Source: Viola odorata
Lineage: Eukaryota > Streptophyta > Magnoliopsida > Malpighiales > Violaceae
Assembly: GCA_963691705.1 (NCBI GenBank)
Contig: OY829542.1
Coordinates: 62,582,427 to 62,646,426, forward strand
Length of the DNA stretch: 64,000 nt
Reading direction: 5' to 3'
Below the pieces are notes generated by a model. It did no database searches and was not told the DNA's origin. It saw only the letters and a program-made list of their open reading frames with translations. Below are positions 13,172-26,359 of this stretch, piece by piece. The position numbers and the translations under genes are program-made. The stretch's first letter is position 1. Each line of letters opens with the position of its first letter.

Positions 13172-15178
13172 TTTTGACATTGGGTGGCCGGTAAAACTAA
13201 TACATAAATAAAAGAAGAACTCATCTTCTTTCTTTATGTATAAAACCGAATCCATTCGATTTCTAAAAAATTATCCATTACTTGTATATATTACTTTTGA
13301 TATCCAACTTAATTATCTGAATTTTTATTTAATTAGTTTTACAAAATTTGGTATGCAGCCGTATGAATTATCCATTTAACTTCAACATAGTAGAAGTGTC
13401 TAACTTCTAGAGTTCCATCTGTTACCCCGATCCAACCTTCTCGCGATTGTGGAAACTGGAACGAGTTGTTCAAGAATGCAAGGAGGCGTTCGGTGTTTGC
13501 AAGCAAGAACAAAGACGCAGATACAATACAAGTAAACCCAAGAGTGAACACGGAACGATCCACATAAAGTCAGATTCTCATTCACTTGAATTCTATTTCT
13601 AGCTAGGGAGAGTGCGGAGCTGGCCATTGAAACTAACTTGCCTACAAATGCACAAAATCACACCAAAACAGTTCCGAACTGGGCCATCACTGAACCATCA
13701 ACAATTTTGCGTATCACCCAACAATATAACATAAAGTTGTCCACACAGCATAGAGTTGCCTCACCTAGAAAAAGAGATGCAAAATAATATATGCGCGCAT
13801 AACATCTACCCGATACCGTAACCAGACTATGATTGCCACAAAATTTCAGAAGGTAAACTGCAAGCATCTTATTCAAGTGTTCATTTTCAGTAAATTGTCA
13901 CATAATTTAAACATGCATGAACTGACAGTAATGCTTAAATTCATAACAAACCAACTATATGAGTGAAGGAAAAGGGTATGCTCATGTTTTCATTCCAGTC
14001 CAATCCACTGACTACAAAAACACCAAGAACCTTTGAAAAAAGTAAGCTAACCATTCATTAAATAAAATCACTGGACCTATTTATCGACACAACAAACATC
14101 ATACAATGCAAATATTTAATACTAGAACATAGGAGACTATGCATAGTTAGCAACATTTGCAGAAGGATTCATATATAGACAAAAATTTCCCCAGTTTGAA
14201 GCAGAGGTAGAAGAAAATACCATTAGCTTGAAAGTCATCCAAACTAATTTATTGAAAGTTTCTCCTGAATAATTGGTGAGTACATTTAGCAAACTATAAA
14301 GTTTCTCCTCAAACCAATGAAGTAAAATGTGGGGAGAAAAATAAATAAACATTTGTGTTGATACGATCAAATGTCCAGCAATCAGCATGCCAATTCATAA
14401 ACAAACCAAACACCACTGCAAAACGTATATCAACAAGTATTTATACTTCACCAAGAAAGTAAGCTGTTAGCCTGCTAACCATTCATTAAATAAATCAACA
14501 CTAACAAAACATCATACGGTGCAAATATCTAATACTAAACAATAGGACTCTGTCACAAAGTTGATAAATAAAACTTGTACCTTATCTGGACCCAGGTCAG
14601 TAGCAATTAAGGGCAACAGCTGTGAGAATATATAATCAACGGAGAATGTCCAGGCAATACAGAATTGGGCAGCCCAATAACCATGGATTCAACTACAAAA
14701 AACCATGAAAGCAACTTAGGGTGGGAATGCACTGTTCCAGCAATGCAATTAAGTAATGTCAAATAACATAATAAATCCACACACGAGGATCAAAACCTCT
14801 AATGTTCCTGTCTAAAGATTTAAAAAAAATGAAACAGTGGCAAATTAACTGACAATGTGTTAAACACTAATCTCAAATCACTTTGTATTCACATTATCGA
14901 AAAAATTGTCTCTAGCCTGAAGCAGAGATGCAAGAAAATACCATTAGGGTTGAAAGTCATCCCAAGCAGGGGGCAGCCTATCAAAACTAATTTATTTAGC
15001 AAACTAGATGTGTCCAGCAATCAGCATACCAATTCATAAACAAACCAAATATAATCCCTTGTATCACAAAACCAGCAAATGATTGCAAAGATTATATCAA
15101 CATGGTTAATCCAGAATGTTAAAGCATATTTATACTTCACCAATTCTTGTGCTTTGAATCTGAATAATAGCTGCGATA
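13172..15178. other. Gene-free region with local duplications
   Basis: No recognisable protein, although minus-strand frames of up to 83 codons occur. Several blocks recur. The 14042-14135 segment with CCATTCATTAAATAAA and AACATCATAC is repeated at 14459-14547. The block with GAAGCAGAGGTAGAAGAAAA at 14197-14270 recurs at 14918-15005. AAATGTCCAGCAATCAGCAT at 14369 recurs near 15006. This may be decayed 3' flank of the epimerase relic next to it. Confidence 0.45.
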
Positions 15179-16057
15179 TCATCTCACGAACTTCTTCAGT
15201 CCAGTCTCCAAATCTGTTGTCCGCATATATCCAAGCTCCCTCTGTGCCGCACTGATATTAGCATGTGTAAAGTCCACATCCCCATTTCTAGGCAACGGCA
15301 ACACCTTCTTAGCTTTCACCTTCAAAATCTTCTCCAGCAAACTAACAAGTCTAGACACAGGCAGTGGTGTAGTATTCCCCAAATTGAAAACCCTAAACTA
15401 CCCCAGCCCCTTCTTTTTCTCTCCACTCCCTGTACTCTTCTTAGCAGTATCCAACGCTGCCAAACACCCCTTCACAATGCCATCAATGTAGGTAAAATCT
15501 CTAGCAACACTCATCCCGTCCGCAGTTTCAAACAAACCAATCTCCTTCCCCTTCAGCATATCCTTTGTAAAAACGAAATACGCCATATCCGGGCACAGAT
15601 ATGATTATAAGTATGTGCAATGGCCTCCCCAGACTTCTTAGTAGCGGCATACAAACTTGCAGGCTGATCAGGATTCGGAAAAGGGTACTTTCCAATTCAG
15701 CCCATAGACTGAACTTGAAGTTGACCACACACTCGCAGGCTGCGGATTGCTTGATTTACAAACCTCAAGCAGCCTAACAAACCCATCAATGTTGCTATGA
15801 ACATAAGATTTTGGGTTCTGCATTGCGTAACACAGCCCTGCTTGTGCCGCTAAGTGCATTACAAGAGTAAAATAAACAGCATCAAATAATTGATTAAGCA
15901 ACAACGTCACTAATACCACCTTGCACAACGAAAACCCCAGATCGCTTCAACGCGACAAAACATGCGTCCCAACGAACCCGGCGGCGCCGGTGACGAGGAC
16001 TGTTAGCCCGGAGCCGCGTGACTTGGGACGCGCGGATTTGATGAGTGTCTTTAACCA
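15179..16057 (-). pseudogene. UDP-glucuronate 4-epimerase (GAE) pseudogene
   Basis: Relic of the Golgi enzyme that converts UDP-glucuronate to UDP-galacturonate for pectin synthesis. On the minus strand the remains run in order. The Rossmann glycine motif is in LTVLVTGAAGFVGTHV near 16010-15960, then SGVFVVQGG, then VMHLAAQAGLCYAMQNPKSY (15880s), SSSVYGLNWKVPFSE, the catalytic YxxxK in LYAATKKSGEAIAHTYNHI (near 15630), MAYFVFTKDMLKGKEIGLFE, ARDFTYIDGIVKGCLAALDT, and a C-terminus ending GYMRTTDLETGLKKFVR and a stop. Several frame changes break it. Two stretches expected in this family are missing: about 24 residues after the glycine motif and about 20 residues between HTYNHI and PDMAYF. Intact family members are single-exon, so absence of introns does not prove retroposition. 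Cannot encode an active enzyme. Confidence 0.85.
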
Positions 16058-16246
16058 GCGTATCAAATTTTACACTAAAAAAACACGAAAATATTACATT
16101 TGTGTAAGTTGTAAATTTTAAGATTTTTTATTAATTTTTTATAGACGAATAATCAATTATAAAAATAAAGAATAAAATATATTAACTTATAAAATGCTAA
16201 AAAAAAATTACATAAATATAATTTTTTTTAAATATTATTTAGTAAT

Positions 16247-16490
16247 CTCTCTGTCTTTCAAAACATAGGGAGCTTGTAATGCTCCTTTCTTTCTTTCTTT
16301 TTCTTTTTTTTTTTGGTTTCAAATCGAATTTTGATTTTTTTGTTCAATAACTAGCTAACCCATTCTTCAATAGTATAAAAAATATGGGACCGAAGAGGTA
16401 AAAAAATGTGAGTCCAAAGAGGTAAAATGACAATTATTATGAACAGTAAGAATCCGTAAGAAAATGACATCCTTTAGAAGACGGAAGGAG
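16247..16490. mobile_element. Possible decayed Stowaway-type MITE
   Basis: The left end CTCTCTGTCTTTCAAAAC and the right end, read inverted, CTCCTTCCGTCTTCTAAAGG are similar over about 18 bases with mismatches, and a TA follows the right end. The inside is CT-rich on the left. A weaker case than the other MITEs here. Confidence 0.35.
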
Positions 16491-18289
16491 TATAACTTTT
16501 CAAAAGATAAACTACACATATTAAATGTCGAGTCAGCTAATTTCAAAAATCACTTAAATTTTATCAATTTTTAATACTCAAATAGGTTTAGTAAATTCGT
16601 AAATGAAGAGATATAGAATGACACCACCTCACAGTCACATAGTATTACCTATATAAAACTGAGACATATATGTTAGGTTTCAAGTAAATAAGGAGGGATA
16701 GGTTTTAAATTTGCGCCTTTTTTTGTCTTTTTCTTTTATATAATGTGGTGTTTAGGATAATTTTACGGGTCGCACTAATTCACATTTTATTGTTTTAAAA
16801 ATTGAAGGTGGATTTAAGTAATACTTTAGGAATTTTAAAGCATTTTTTACTCAAAAATTTGGACACGAAACTTTGAAGTGTCACTATGAGTCTTAAACCA
16901 TTAGGTTGCACGGCTTGCGCCCTTTAATATTTAATTACATTTTATATTATTAGCGCCGAACTTTTTCATAATTATAAGGTCTGGTCCTAATTGACTGATT
17001 AATTTTAAGAAATAAGGAAATTAGAAAAAAGAAAATTTAAAATTTAGAAAATAAAAAATAATCCAGAAATATATTAAAAAGTTCGTTAAAAATTACAAAT
17101 AAAACATTGAGAAAAAGGACATAGAAAAAAAGAAAAAATGTCTAAAACTAAAGAATAATTGTAAGATTAGTCAAAAACAGAAGAAACTATTCCATACAAA
17201 ATAAAAAATATAAAAAATACAAAAATATTTTAAAAAGTGATATTTATCAAAATATTAAAGTTTCCAGACCATATAAAAATATAAAATAACTTATAAAATA
17301 AATTGCAGAGAAAAAAGGAAAAGCTTAAAAACCAAGAAATTATTCAAAAAAAAAAATATAAAAAACAAAGATATTATAATAGTTTTTAATTTTTAATCCT
17401 TTTCTTTTTCTTTTTCTATCCTTTTATTTATTCAGAATTTATTTCTTTTGATTTCATAATTTAATCACATTGTAAACTACAATATCTTTATATTGTACTT
17501 GAATATATGTAGTTTAACTCCAAGAATATTGCACACTTATGTATTTCTTTAGTTTTAAAATTTTGCCTTATTTTTTTGAATTTTTATAGATTTAATTTTT
17601 TTGGTAGTGAGTTTTTTAATTAATTGTTTATGCTAGATCAATGCTATTTTGTTAGTGAATTTTTATTATGTATTTTAATACTAATTTGATCTTACGTGTT
17701 ATTTTCAGTTTATTTTGAACCTTTTATTCGTAAAATCGAGATAATCAGGTAGGAACTAGTCTCTCCAACCTAGCACGTAATCATACCATGCTAGATTTTG
17801 CTAAAATGGCATAACCAGTCATCCTAACATTTATTTTATTTTTTAACGAGAAAGATAATTTAAAATTTTAAGAGTAAAATTTGAGACTTTTGGAAGTGAA
17901 ATTTGACCAATTTAAATTAACAATGGATTGTCTCATCCGATAATTTTGTCAATGCCATTAAAAATTTGAGCCCAATCAACCACAATTTAAAATTAGGTTG
18001 TGTAAGTTTTTGTTCTATCTTATCCAATCTAAGACAATTTCACATCAAGTACAGTCATGAAGTGAGGTTTCAAATTACTAAAAACTTGTGGATACGACTT
18101 GTGAATTAATTTGAACATACGACTTGCGAGTTGAGAGGAACTGCTGCATTGACATTCAGACCCGACCCGATAATTAGGAGATGAGCAGTGTGTGGCATGA
18201 ATATAATAAAATAATAAAACAAACTAAATAATAGAGATTAGAAAAAATTAAAATTACAAAAACAAAATTAAAACATAGATAAGGTTCGT

Positions 18290-18722
18290 GACTCTTAGGT
18301 ATAGTATGGGATGAAGAATTAAGAGGGGAAGGAAAGGAAGGGAAAGGAAATTTTTAAATTTTTTCTTGTACGGGAAAAAATTGCTCAAGGGAATAAAAAA
18401 AAAAAGAAGGGAATAGAGAGTAAATAAATTATAAAAACTTCCCCCTTGGCCCACAAAAAAGTTCCTCCCATTTTGGGAGGAAAATGAGGGAAATTAGAAA
18501 TTGAGCTTAAATTAGAAAAGAAAATCATGGGCTTGGGCTTGGGTCATGAGATTTAAAGAAAATTTTCTTCTTTTTTCCTTGTGTATAAAAAATACAGCCA
18601 TACAAAGGAATTTCTCTACAAGTTCCCTTCCTCTTCTTTCCTTTCCTTTCCTTTCCTTTCCCTAGTTAAACTTCTCATCTTTTCCTTCGGGCACTTTAAT
18701 TCTCATACTAAACATTAGAGTC
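18290..18722. mobile_element. TIR element with GGAAAGG arms, copy 1
   Basis: The left terminus GACTCTTAGGTATAGTATGG matches GACTCTAATGTTTAGTATGA read from the right end. Just inside, a purine tract (GGGGAAGGAAAGGAAGGGAA) faces a pyrimidine tract (TTTCCTTTCCTTTCCCTAG), so the ends can fold back. The inside contains TTTTTTCTTGTACGGG and CTTGGCCCA. A diverged relative with the same internal order is at about 50,145-50,520. No coding capacity; superfamily unknown. Confidence 0.6.
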
Positions 18723-19084
18723 TAGCCGAGAGTCAAGTTGATTCTAAAGTGTGCATTTAATATAGTTAGTTTCTTTAAAATTATACTTGATAATATGAAA
18801 AATTATAATTTGTGTAAAAAACACGTATATTTGATGATTTTTTTACTACCATAATTATTGCATCCATTTTATATTAATATCTATAAAAAATTAATAAATT
18901 TTTTTGAAACTCACAACTTATACTAATCATACGTATTATTAAGTGTAGTTTTTTAAATGTAAGTTAAGTAAATAAGTTACATTGAGCCAATCGGCGTGCA
19001 CACTACTAGATGGCAACGGCGCAATTTTGGTAGGAAGATGGTGGTATAGGTGGCAGGCAATTCACAGAAACACGTCGCGGTTCC

Positions 19085-19091
19085 TATAAAT
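19085..19091 (+). promoter_or_regulatory. Probable TATA box of first CHX gene
   Basis: TATAAAT lies about 1.06 kb upstream of the start codon. That distance is explained by a likely 5'-untranslated-region intron, with donor ACAG|GTGATT at 19274/19275 and acceptor CCTTGCAG at 20088. The leader after the TATA box is CT-rich, as is usual for plant transcription starts. Inferred from signals only. Confidence 0.45.
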
Positions 19092-20147
19092 GAAGGAAGA
19101 AGGATTGATCTTTTAAACCGGAACCAATACAAAAACTCTGGAATCTGAACTCTCTCTCCCCTTCCGAAACCTTCATTTATCCCTCACCATCTCCATTCTT
19201 GCTTGAACAAAAAACTGTGGAGAAGATGCAAGGTTGACTTGACTGTTCATATTCTTTTGCTTTTGGATATACAGGTGATTCTTCTTCTTCTTCTTCTTCT
19301 ACCTTTCAATTTTCCCCTTCCATTGAATTCATACTAAAATTTAGCATTGCTAGTTTATAACTAGATGTAACTCATTAGTTGTTTTATTAGTGATATAGAA
19401 ACCGACAGAAATTCTTTATCCTGAGTTCGAATCTCTATCCCTTCTTTATATAATAAAAAAAAGTATCAATCTTTTGATTTAATTCAAACTGCGTATAAGG
19501 TATAATGACATTATAAATTGCTTTAAAATTTATACTCCACGTTCGTATAAATTCTCGAATAAATAATTTAGAGGGATATATCTAATCTAATGGAAGTATT
19601 TATTTACCTAATAATTATAATAACTACTTATATATGGAATATCTTGTGTTTTTTTTTCTTGAGGTAGAAAATTATTATTATTTTATAAATAGAGATGAGA
19701 TTCAAAGTTGGATTCAAAGTTGGATTCAAATTCTTAGTATTTTTATCATTAATCAGACTACCTATAAGTTAAAGCCAAATGTTAAACCAAGACATTTTGA
19801 CTATGCCTAAACCTTTTTCACCCTCTTTTCTTATCTAATAAAATATTTTAGATCAAGATTAAGATTAAGATTAAGATCTAATTAGATATGGATTTAATTC
19901 CTTTATTAGGGAGTCAATAAATTGAATTTAAACTCTTTATAACTTTTATGTTTATAGGAGTCAAATCCCTTCACTCAGAAGAAAAGGAAAAAAAGAGTCA
20001 AGTTTTACCAATTACGTCGCATTTTCTGTTTTCTTTTTCCTTTATCCAAAAGATAACCATGTACTCCAATATTTATATCTCCTTGCAGAGGTTTTCTTCT
20101 GCGACATAGAATTTGGTGAGAAAAATTGGATAAAGTTAATTAGAGAG

Positions 20148-23100
20148 ATGGCGTCATCAAACGGTACAGCAGCAGGAGCAGGAGGTGCAACGACATGTCA
20201 TGCGATGAAGGCAACATCGAATGGTGTGTTCCAAGGTGATAACCCCCTTGACTTTGCACTGCCACTTGCCATCCTACAGATATGCTTAGTCCTCTGCCTC
20301 ACTCGCGTCCTCGCTTTCCTTCTCAAGCCACTTCGCCAGCCTCGTGTCATCGCCGAAATTGTTGTAAGTTCTCTTTATCTCGTTAATTCATAGTCAAAAT
20401 AATAGTCATTTTAAGATTTGCTTTTACTGAACGGTCATTATTTGAGATTTGAGACAAATTTGCTCATAATTTTTTTTCTCGGAAAAGTATGGAATTTTTT
20501 GAGTTAAATAGTGAGTCATCCGGCCTCCTTAATATGCATTCCCGAAGTCATTTATTTTGCCCTAAAGGGAGTACAATATTAATTTATGTTACTGTAATGA
20601 TAATTACTAATAGATTCAATTTATAAAAAAAAAACCGCTGGTGTGGTTCAATCATATATTGTGATTTATAATTTATATTGCTTTAATTAACTTTTTAAAC
20701 ACTAATTATGTAGTTACGTAATTTACAGTTTATTTTCTTTTAATATTTTAATTTTTACTTATAAACTAACTTTTTGTGACATTTTCTCATCCGATGGTTC
20801 AAAAACTCTATAACAATCAACGATCATGATTGAAAAATTCAACCTTGACAGGGATCGCATTTGTTTTTTTACACATAATTATTGTTGGGTCTTTGGTATT
20901 TTAAAATTCATTTATTAATATTCCTTGAATATTCGGTCCTTTTCTTTGCTGATATGCCATCCAAAAGTCTTTCTCCCTTTTTGGAACCTCATACTACAAA
21001 TTAACCCTGCAATCCTTAGCACGTACTAATAAGATATTATTACTATAATTTTTTTTATAATGACGTATTTAAATACTGTTGATTAGATTTAATGATTATT
21101 TTAAAGAATATTATAATTATAAAATTTATACTATTAATTTAAAGTATCCTTACGTGGAAAGGTAACGTTTTCATGAATATCTTTGGATTTCTTTTGATAA
21201 AATATCTTTGGATTATAATGTTTCTAATCCATTCATGCTTGCTTGGTACTCTCTCCTTCCCCAATTAAATGTCTTTCTCACATCCCAATATTCAGTAGGG
21301 AATGCATATCGAGGAGGCCGGATGAGGCACTATTTGACCCCAAAAAATTTCGTACTTTTTTTTCGAACGTACGTTAATCCTTAACGTACTTCCGAGAAAA
21401 AATTCGGGGCAAAATTGTCTCAAATAGTGACTGTTCCGGCCGTCTTAAGGTACGTTCCGAAACAGTAAAAGCAAAAGCTAAAACGACGTTTAATTGGGGA
21501 AGGAGGGAGTAGATCTTTGGGTCAAGGAATTGTATTATTATATACCATGTTCCCTCAATCTGACACGATAAAGTTGACTTTTTATTGGAAATTGAATAAA
21601 GTTGACTTTAATATGGAATGAATAATTGAATCAATTTGTAAATTATTTAATGGCAAAAATTGATGGTGTAAAAATAAAATTGATGTCGTAGTCCAAAAGT
21701 GAAAAGACATTAATTAGGCATGAATTAATGGTGGTATTGCTACTTCCACTATTGTAATGTAGGTAGCAACTTTGCCTCCAATAATGGAACTTTGAATTGT
21801 GATCTCATGAAGATGACGTTTTTTTATTGTTTATTTTATTTACTTGTATAGCTAAATCGTCCATTTTTGTTATAATCAAGTTATAGGTCATTTACCCGCG
21901 AGTTTCGGTAAATTGTTTTGGGTACACCGAGAGTACCGTAACCCTTTAATGTTTTATAAAGTAAAGATATCTTACCTTATAAAATAAGTAGTTTGTCGAG
22001 TAACTGATATACTTTAATTTTTTCCAGTTTCCGTTGGTAAGTGTATGATCTACTTGTAAATGTTTAGCAGCTAGTGTCATACTTATGAAACAGTGTTGTT
22101 TTCCTTGCATACAAATTGAAATCCATTCTTGATTTCAACATTTCAATGATTTCTTAACGTTTCCAGATAGTAAATAGAATTAATTTTGATGAGTGAAAAA
22201 TTTAGATGAAAAAATGGCTTATAATTACTACTATTATTGTGCTGAAAGCTGAACATTTTTTCATGTTCATATCACAGGGAGGAATATTACTTGGCCCATC
22301 AGCTCTGGGTAGAAGCAGCAAGTTTCTGAACACAGTTTTTCCAGCAAAAAGTCTGACAGTGCTGGATACTTTAGCCAATCTTGGTCTCCTGTTCTTCCTG
22401 TTCCTTGTAGGCCTTGAATTAGACCCTAAGTCCCTTCGACGAACAGGGAAGAAAGCTCTTAGCATAGCCCTCGCAGGAATCAGCTTACCCTTTGTGCTTG
22501 GAATCGGATCATCTTTTGCTCTCCGTGCAACTATTTCCAAGGGCGTAGATGGACCTCCATTCCTTGTATTCATGGGGGTAGCGCTTTCGATAACTGCTTT
22601 CCCCGTTCTGGCTCGGATTTTGGCTGAACTCAAGCTGTTAACTACTGATGTGGGTCGAATGGCAATGTCAGCAGCTGCGGTTAATGACATTGCTGCGTGG
22701 ATTCTGCTCGCTCTAGCTGTTGCTCTCTCTGGAACAGGCCATTCTCCCCTCGTGTCTTTATGGGTTTTTTTGAGTGGGTGTGGATTTGTCACTGCTTGCT
22801 TTTTCATTGTCCCTCTGATCTTTAAATGGATGTCCCAGCGCTGTGGTGAGGGTGAGCCAGTCGACGAGATGTATGTTTGTGCTACTTTGGCTGGTGTTTT
22901 AGCAGCAGGGTTTGTGACAGATGCTATTGGAATTCATGCCCTCTTTGGTGCATTCGTGGTTGGGGTGCTTGTCCCGAAAGAAGGACCATTTGCAATCGCT
23001 CTAGTAGAAAAGGTGGAAGATCTTGTATCAGGTCTTTTCCTTCCATTGTATTTTGTTTCGAGCGGATTGAAGACCAATATCGCAACGATTGAAGGTGCCC

Positions 23101-24568
23101 AATCTTGGGGACTGCTGGTGTTGGTCATAACAACTGCATGTTTCGGGAAGATAGTTGGAACCGTGTGTGTCTCCCTCCTTTGTCGAATACCCTTTCGGGA
23201 GGCTCTAGCTCTGGGGTTCCTGATGAATACCAAAGGCCTGGTTGAACTCATTGTCCTGAACATCGGCAAAGACCGTAAGGTAACGTCAATTTACTATATT
23301 TGATAGTTGTGATGTTCAGTTCCTCCATTCAGAGGATTATAACTGGTCGGACTTAATTTTTGTTGTAGGTTCTGAATGATCAAACATTTGCGATAATGGT
23401 TCTGATGGCTATCGTCACAACTTTCATGACAACACCTTTAGTAATGGCAGTGTATAAGCCAGCTAAACAGGTGAGCAGACCTGATTTCAAGTACAGGACA
23501 ATTCAGAGAAAAGATCCAAACACACCTGTTCGAATTTTGACCTGTTTCCATTCTGTAAGTAACATTCCCACGATCATTAATCTCATTGAGGCTTCACGTG
23601 GCACCAGCAAGAGGGAAGGGCTTCTGGTCTATGCGATGCACCTTATGGAGCTTTCTGAGAGGTCATCTGCAATACTTATGATCCACAAGGCGAGAAAGAA
23701 CGGTCTTCCGTTTTGGAATAAGTCGCAGAACTCCGGCAACACTCAAGTAATTGTTGCCTTTGAGGCTTTCCAGCAACTGAGCAATGTAGCTATGCGGCCA
23801 ATGACAGCGATCTCAGCAATGCATAGCATGCACGAGGACATCTGTGCCTGCGCCGAGAGTAAAAGGGCAGCGATAATAATCCTGCCATTCCACAAACATC
23901 AGAGATTTGACGGGACATTGGAGACAACTCGGAGTGAATTCAGCTTGGTCAACAAAAGGGTTCTTGAGAATGCGCCATGCACGGTTGCAATCTTGGTTGA
24001 TCGCGGACTTGGTGGAACAACACACGTATCTGCAAGCAATGTTTCAAGCACTATAACGGTACTTTTCTTTGGAGGCCATGATGATCGTGAAGCCCTTGCT
24101 TACGGTACAAGAATGGCGGAGCATCCTGGCATTAATTTAACCGTCATTTGCTTCAAAGAGGGCCCTCAGGTCGCGGGTGAGATTGTCGGACTTGATGTGA
24201 ATGATTCAGCAGACCGGGAATTCGTTGCAGGAATCAAGAATGTTTCAAATGGAAGTTCAACTACATTCCAGGAAAGAGTAGTGAGTAATGCTGCAGAAAC
24301 TGCTGAGGTACTCACGGAGTTCAGTAGATGCAATCTGTTTTTAGTCGGACGAAACCCTGTCAGTCCGATAGCCACAGCATTGAAAGTTAAGGCTGAGTGC
24401 TCCGAATTGGGGCCAATCGGGAACCTTTTGATTGCTCCCGATTTCTCAACCTCAGCATCTGTGCTGGTTGTGCAGCAGTATATCAGCCCGACATCAGCTA
24501 GACACAGCTCAGTAACTTCAAGAAGGGTTGTTGCTGAGATGCCTGAGGAAGATATAGAAACTTCCTAG
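20148..24568 (+). CDS. CHX18: Cation/H+ antiporter, CHX18-like (copy 1)
   Basis: A CPA2-family K+/H+ exchanger of endomembranes. Three exons, 20148-20363, 22278-23279 and 23369-24568, all join at phase 0 and give 805 residues, the usual CHX length. The N-terminus [20 protein letters not shown] is the CHX16-20 clade signature. Exon 2 encodes the hydrophobic exchanger domain with [26 protein letters not shown] and the ion-binding Asn-Asp pair in [11 protein letters not shown] (about residues 208-209), plus [17 protein letters not shown]. Exon 3 completes the membrane domain and supplies a hydrophilic C-terminal half with two universal-stress-like folds ([46 protein letters not shown]). Intron 1 is 1.9 kb and holds two MITE copies. 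A paralogue in the same orientation starts at 42280. Confidence 0.95.
20391..20573. mobile_element. Stowaway-type MITE, family A, decayed inverted copy
   Basis: Read on the minus strand, this segment of CHX intron 1 matches the family at 336-594 and 21249-21509: it has CTCCCTTTAGGGCAAAATAA, then GGGAATGCATATTAAGGAGG and CCGGATGACTCACTATTT, and ends in AAAAGCAAATCTTAAAATGA. It is shorter and more diverged than the other two copies, so this insertion is older. Confidence 0.7.
21249..21509. mobile_element. Stowaway-type MITE, family A, copy 2
   Basis: A 261-bp element in intron 1 of the first CHX gene, flanked by TA. Ends are CTCTCTCCTTCCCCAATTAA and, inverted, CTCCCTCCTTCCCCAATTAA, a nearly perfect inverted repeat. 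The interior is almost the same as the copy at 336-594, sharing GTACGTTAATCCTTAACGTA-type and AAACAGTAAAAGCAAAAGCT blocks. Good terminal repeats suggest a young copy. Confidence 0.88.
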
Positions 24569-26359
24569 ATGGTCTGACCAGATTTGAATTGAAGACATTT
24601 TACCTTGCACTGAATCTATCCATGTAAATACAGATAATGTCGGTTTCGCTTCTCATTTCCTTATCAGTTTGAAGAACTTGTTTAACCACAAGATTGTAGT
24701 GAAAAAAGACTGTTTCCTTAATGGTATGTTATAAACAAGACAAATTCAGCACATCAGTTACATCCCATCCCTTACAAGACAATTGTTGCGTTTTATACAT
24801 GATAACTTAAGAAAAGAGAAAAAGAGAAAAGAGAAAAGAGAATAATATTATGTAGGGTTTTTCTCAATAAGAAAAAACTAAGCTTTATATATAGTTTTCT
24901 TAGACCAACTGTATCATTTTTGTCATGATAACAATCTTTTTATATATAAAATATGTTCCACCATGGAAATGAGGAGATAAGAGATGATGAAAGAATGTTA
25001 TGTTTTTTTAAGGAAATATTGTTTAATTAGTAAATTTGCTCATTTTGCATATTTACCAAAACAATCTCTTAATTTTAGTAACTCGTAAAAGGAAAGTTAA
25101 ACTATAAGACATCTTGAACATTCATTCTTTTTTAAAAGTTAAAATTCACTTAAACCTATCATATTGAAAGGAACTTTAGAAGAGTTGAATCCCACATTCA
25201 TATGATCATATTTTTATTGTCTCAAATTAGTACTAAGCTATATACAAGTCATCGAGGAAAATAACAATTTTAATAAATATTTATTAACTTTTACCATTTC
25301 AAATTCCATAACGGAACTATTAACACCTAAATGAATAGAATTAATACATTATAACTATACTGAATTTAATAGAATTAATACATTATAGCTATACTGAATT
25401 TATTAAAAAGAATACTTCATATGTCATATTTTAATGTATAAAGACTTAAAAAAAGAAACATTTTACGCTCAAAAAAGACAATACATGATAATAATGGAGA
25501 GATTTGAGGATGTTTGATCACTTTCTCTTAAGCCACCACAAACATTAATTAACTACTTCATTTTAAAGACATTGATGCAATGAACTTCAAGAACTAATCA
25601 AAATGACCGCCAATAAATAAAAAAATTCAAAAGTGGCCATGGCTTCAATGGCAGCATTAGAATTGTTAAATGTTACGTCAAAAATGACCATGACTTCATT
25701 TTTAAGGTTATGATTATGATTCCCACCATCAACGTTGGGCATTGTCACGTTCGAAACATGAAAGTTAATAAAGAGCTTAGAATCTAATCACTTTGCATAA
25801 TCTTGGAAAATGACTTGCACTTTGTAAGGCAATTCGTGACACTCGGTTGTTTCGGACTCATAATCAATTTATCTTAGTGGTTGTTCGCTTGTTCTTTGTT
25901 AATTTATATGCTTATTTATTTGTATTGTTTTTTGGGGCAACCTAATGAAAGTGGGTTAGAAATTAGAGTTCATTCTTTTGTTCAAATTTTCTTGAATGCG
26001 CACCATCCATCTCATGACAACAAGACCAACAACAATATCGTCCACTGTTTAATAATAATAATATAAAAAATGGTGTCCACATCTTTAGAAAATAAATCTA
26101 GTGAACCATTTTTGTTAAGTGTACCCCAATTAGTTCATGTAACGTGTTAGGGTATTCGATCAAAGTTCCATATCGTATTTAACAAATGAAAGTTAAATAT
26201 TGTATTGTTAAATTTCTATAAAGCGTTCAATTATGAATTAAAGAAGGAAAGTGACTTGTAATTAAAATTTCGATAAAATTATAATATTGTATTGAGTAAA
26301 TGTTTATTCCATTGGCTCGCTCACGTTTCCCAAACATGAGAGAATAGTAGTTTCGTGAA
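24569..26359. other. Intergenic, AT-rich
   Basis: Downstream of the first CHX gene. The first 150 bases are probably its 3' untranslated region. A short tandem duplication of about 42 bp (TAGAATTAATACATTATA followed by CTATACTGAATTTA, twice) lies at 25338-25410. No gene recognised. Confidence 0.45.

Larger units (their letters stand above)
16058..19080. other. AT-rich intergenic region
   Basis: No gene supported. It contains a weak MITE-like segment (16247-16490), a very A-rich stretch around 16,980-17,380, and the purine/pyrimidine-ended element at 18,290-18,722. The last few hundred bases before 19,085 are presumed promoter of the first CHX gene. Confidence 0.45.

Noticed and set aside
13339..13627. 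Two overlapping minus-strand frames of 74-75 residues
   Set aside because: No motif recognised, no neighbouring exon in phase, and the frames compete with each other.
22202..22807. 201-residue frame on the minus strand across CHX exon 2, and similar minus-strand frames at 22934-23269 and 43038-43472
   Set aside because: They are antisense to conserved CHX coding sequence and occur at the same place in both paralogues because of shared codon composition; they resemble no family.
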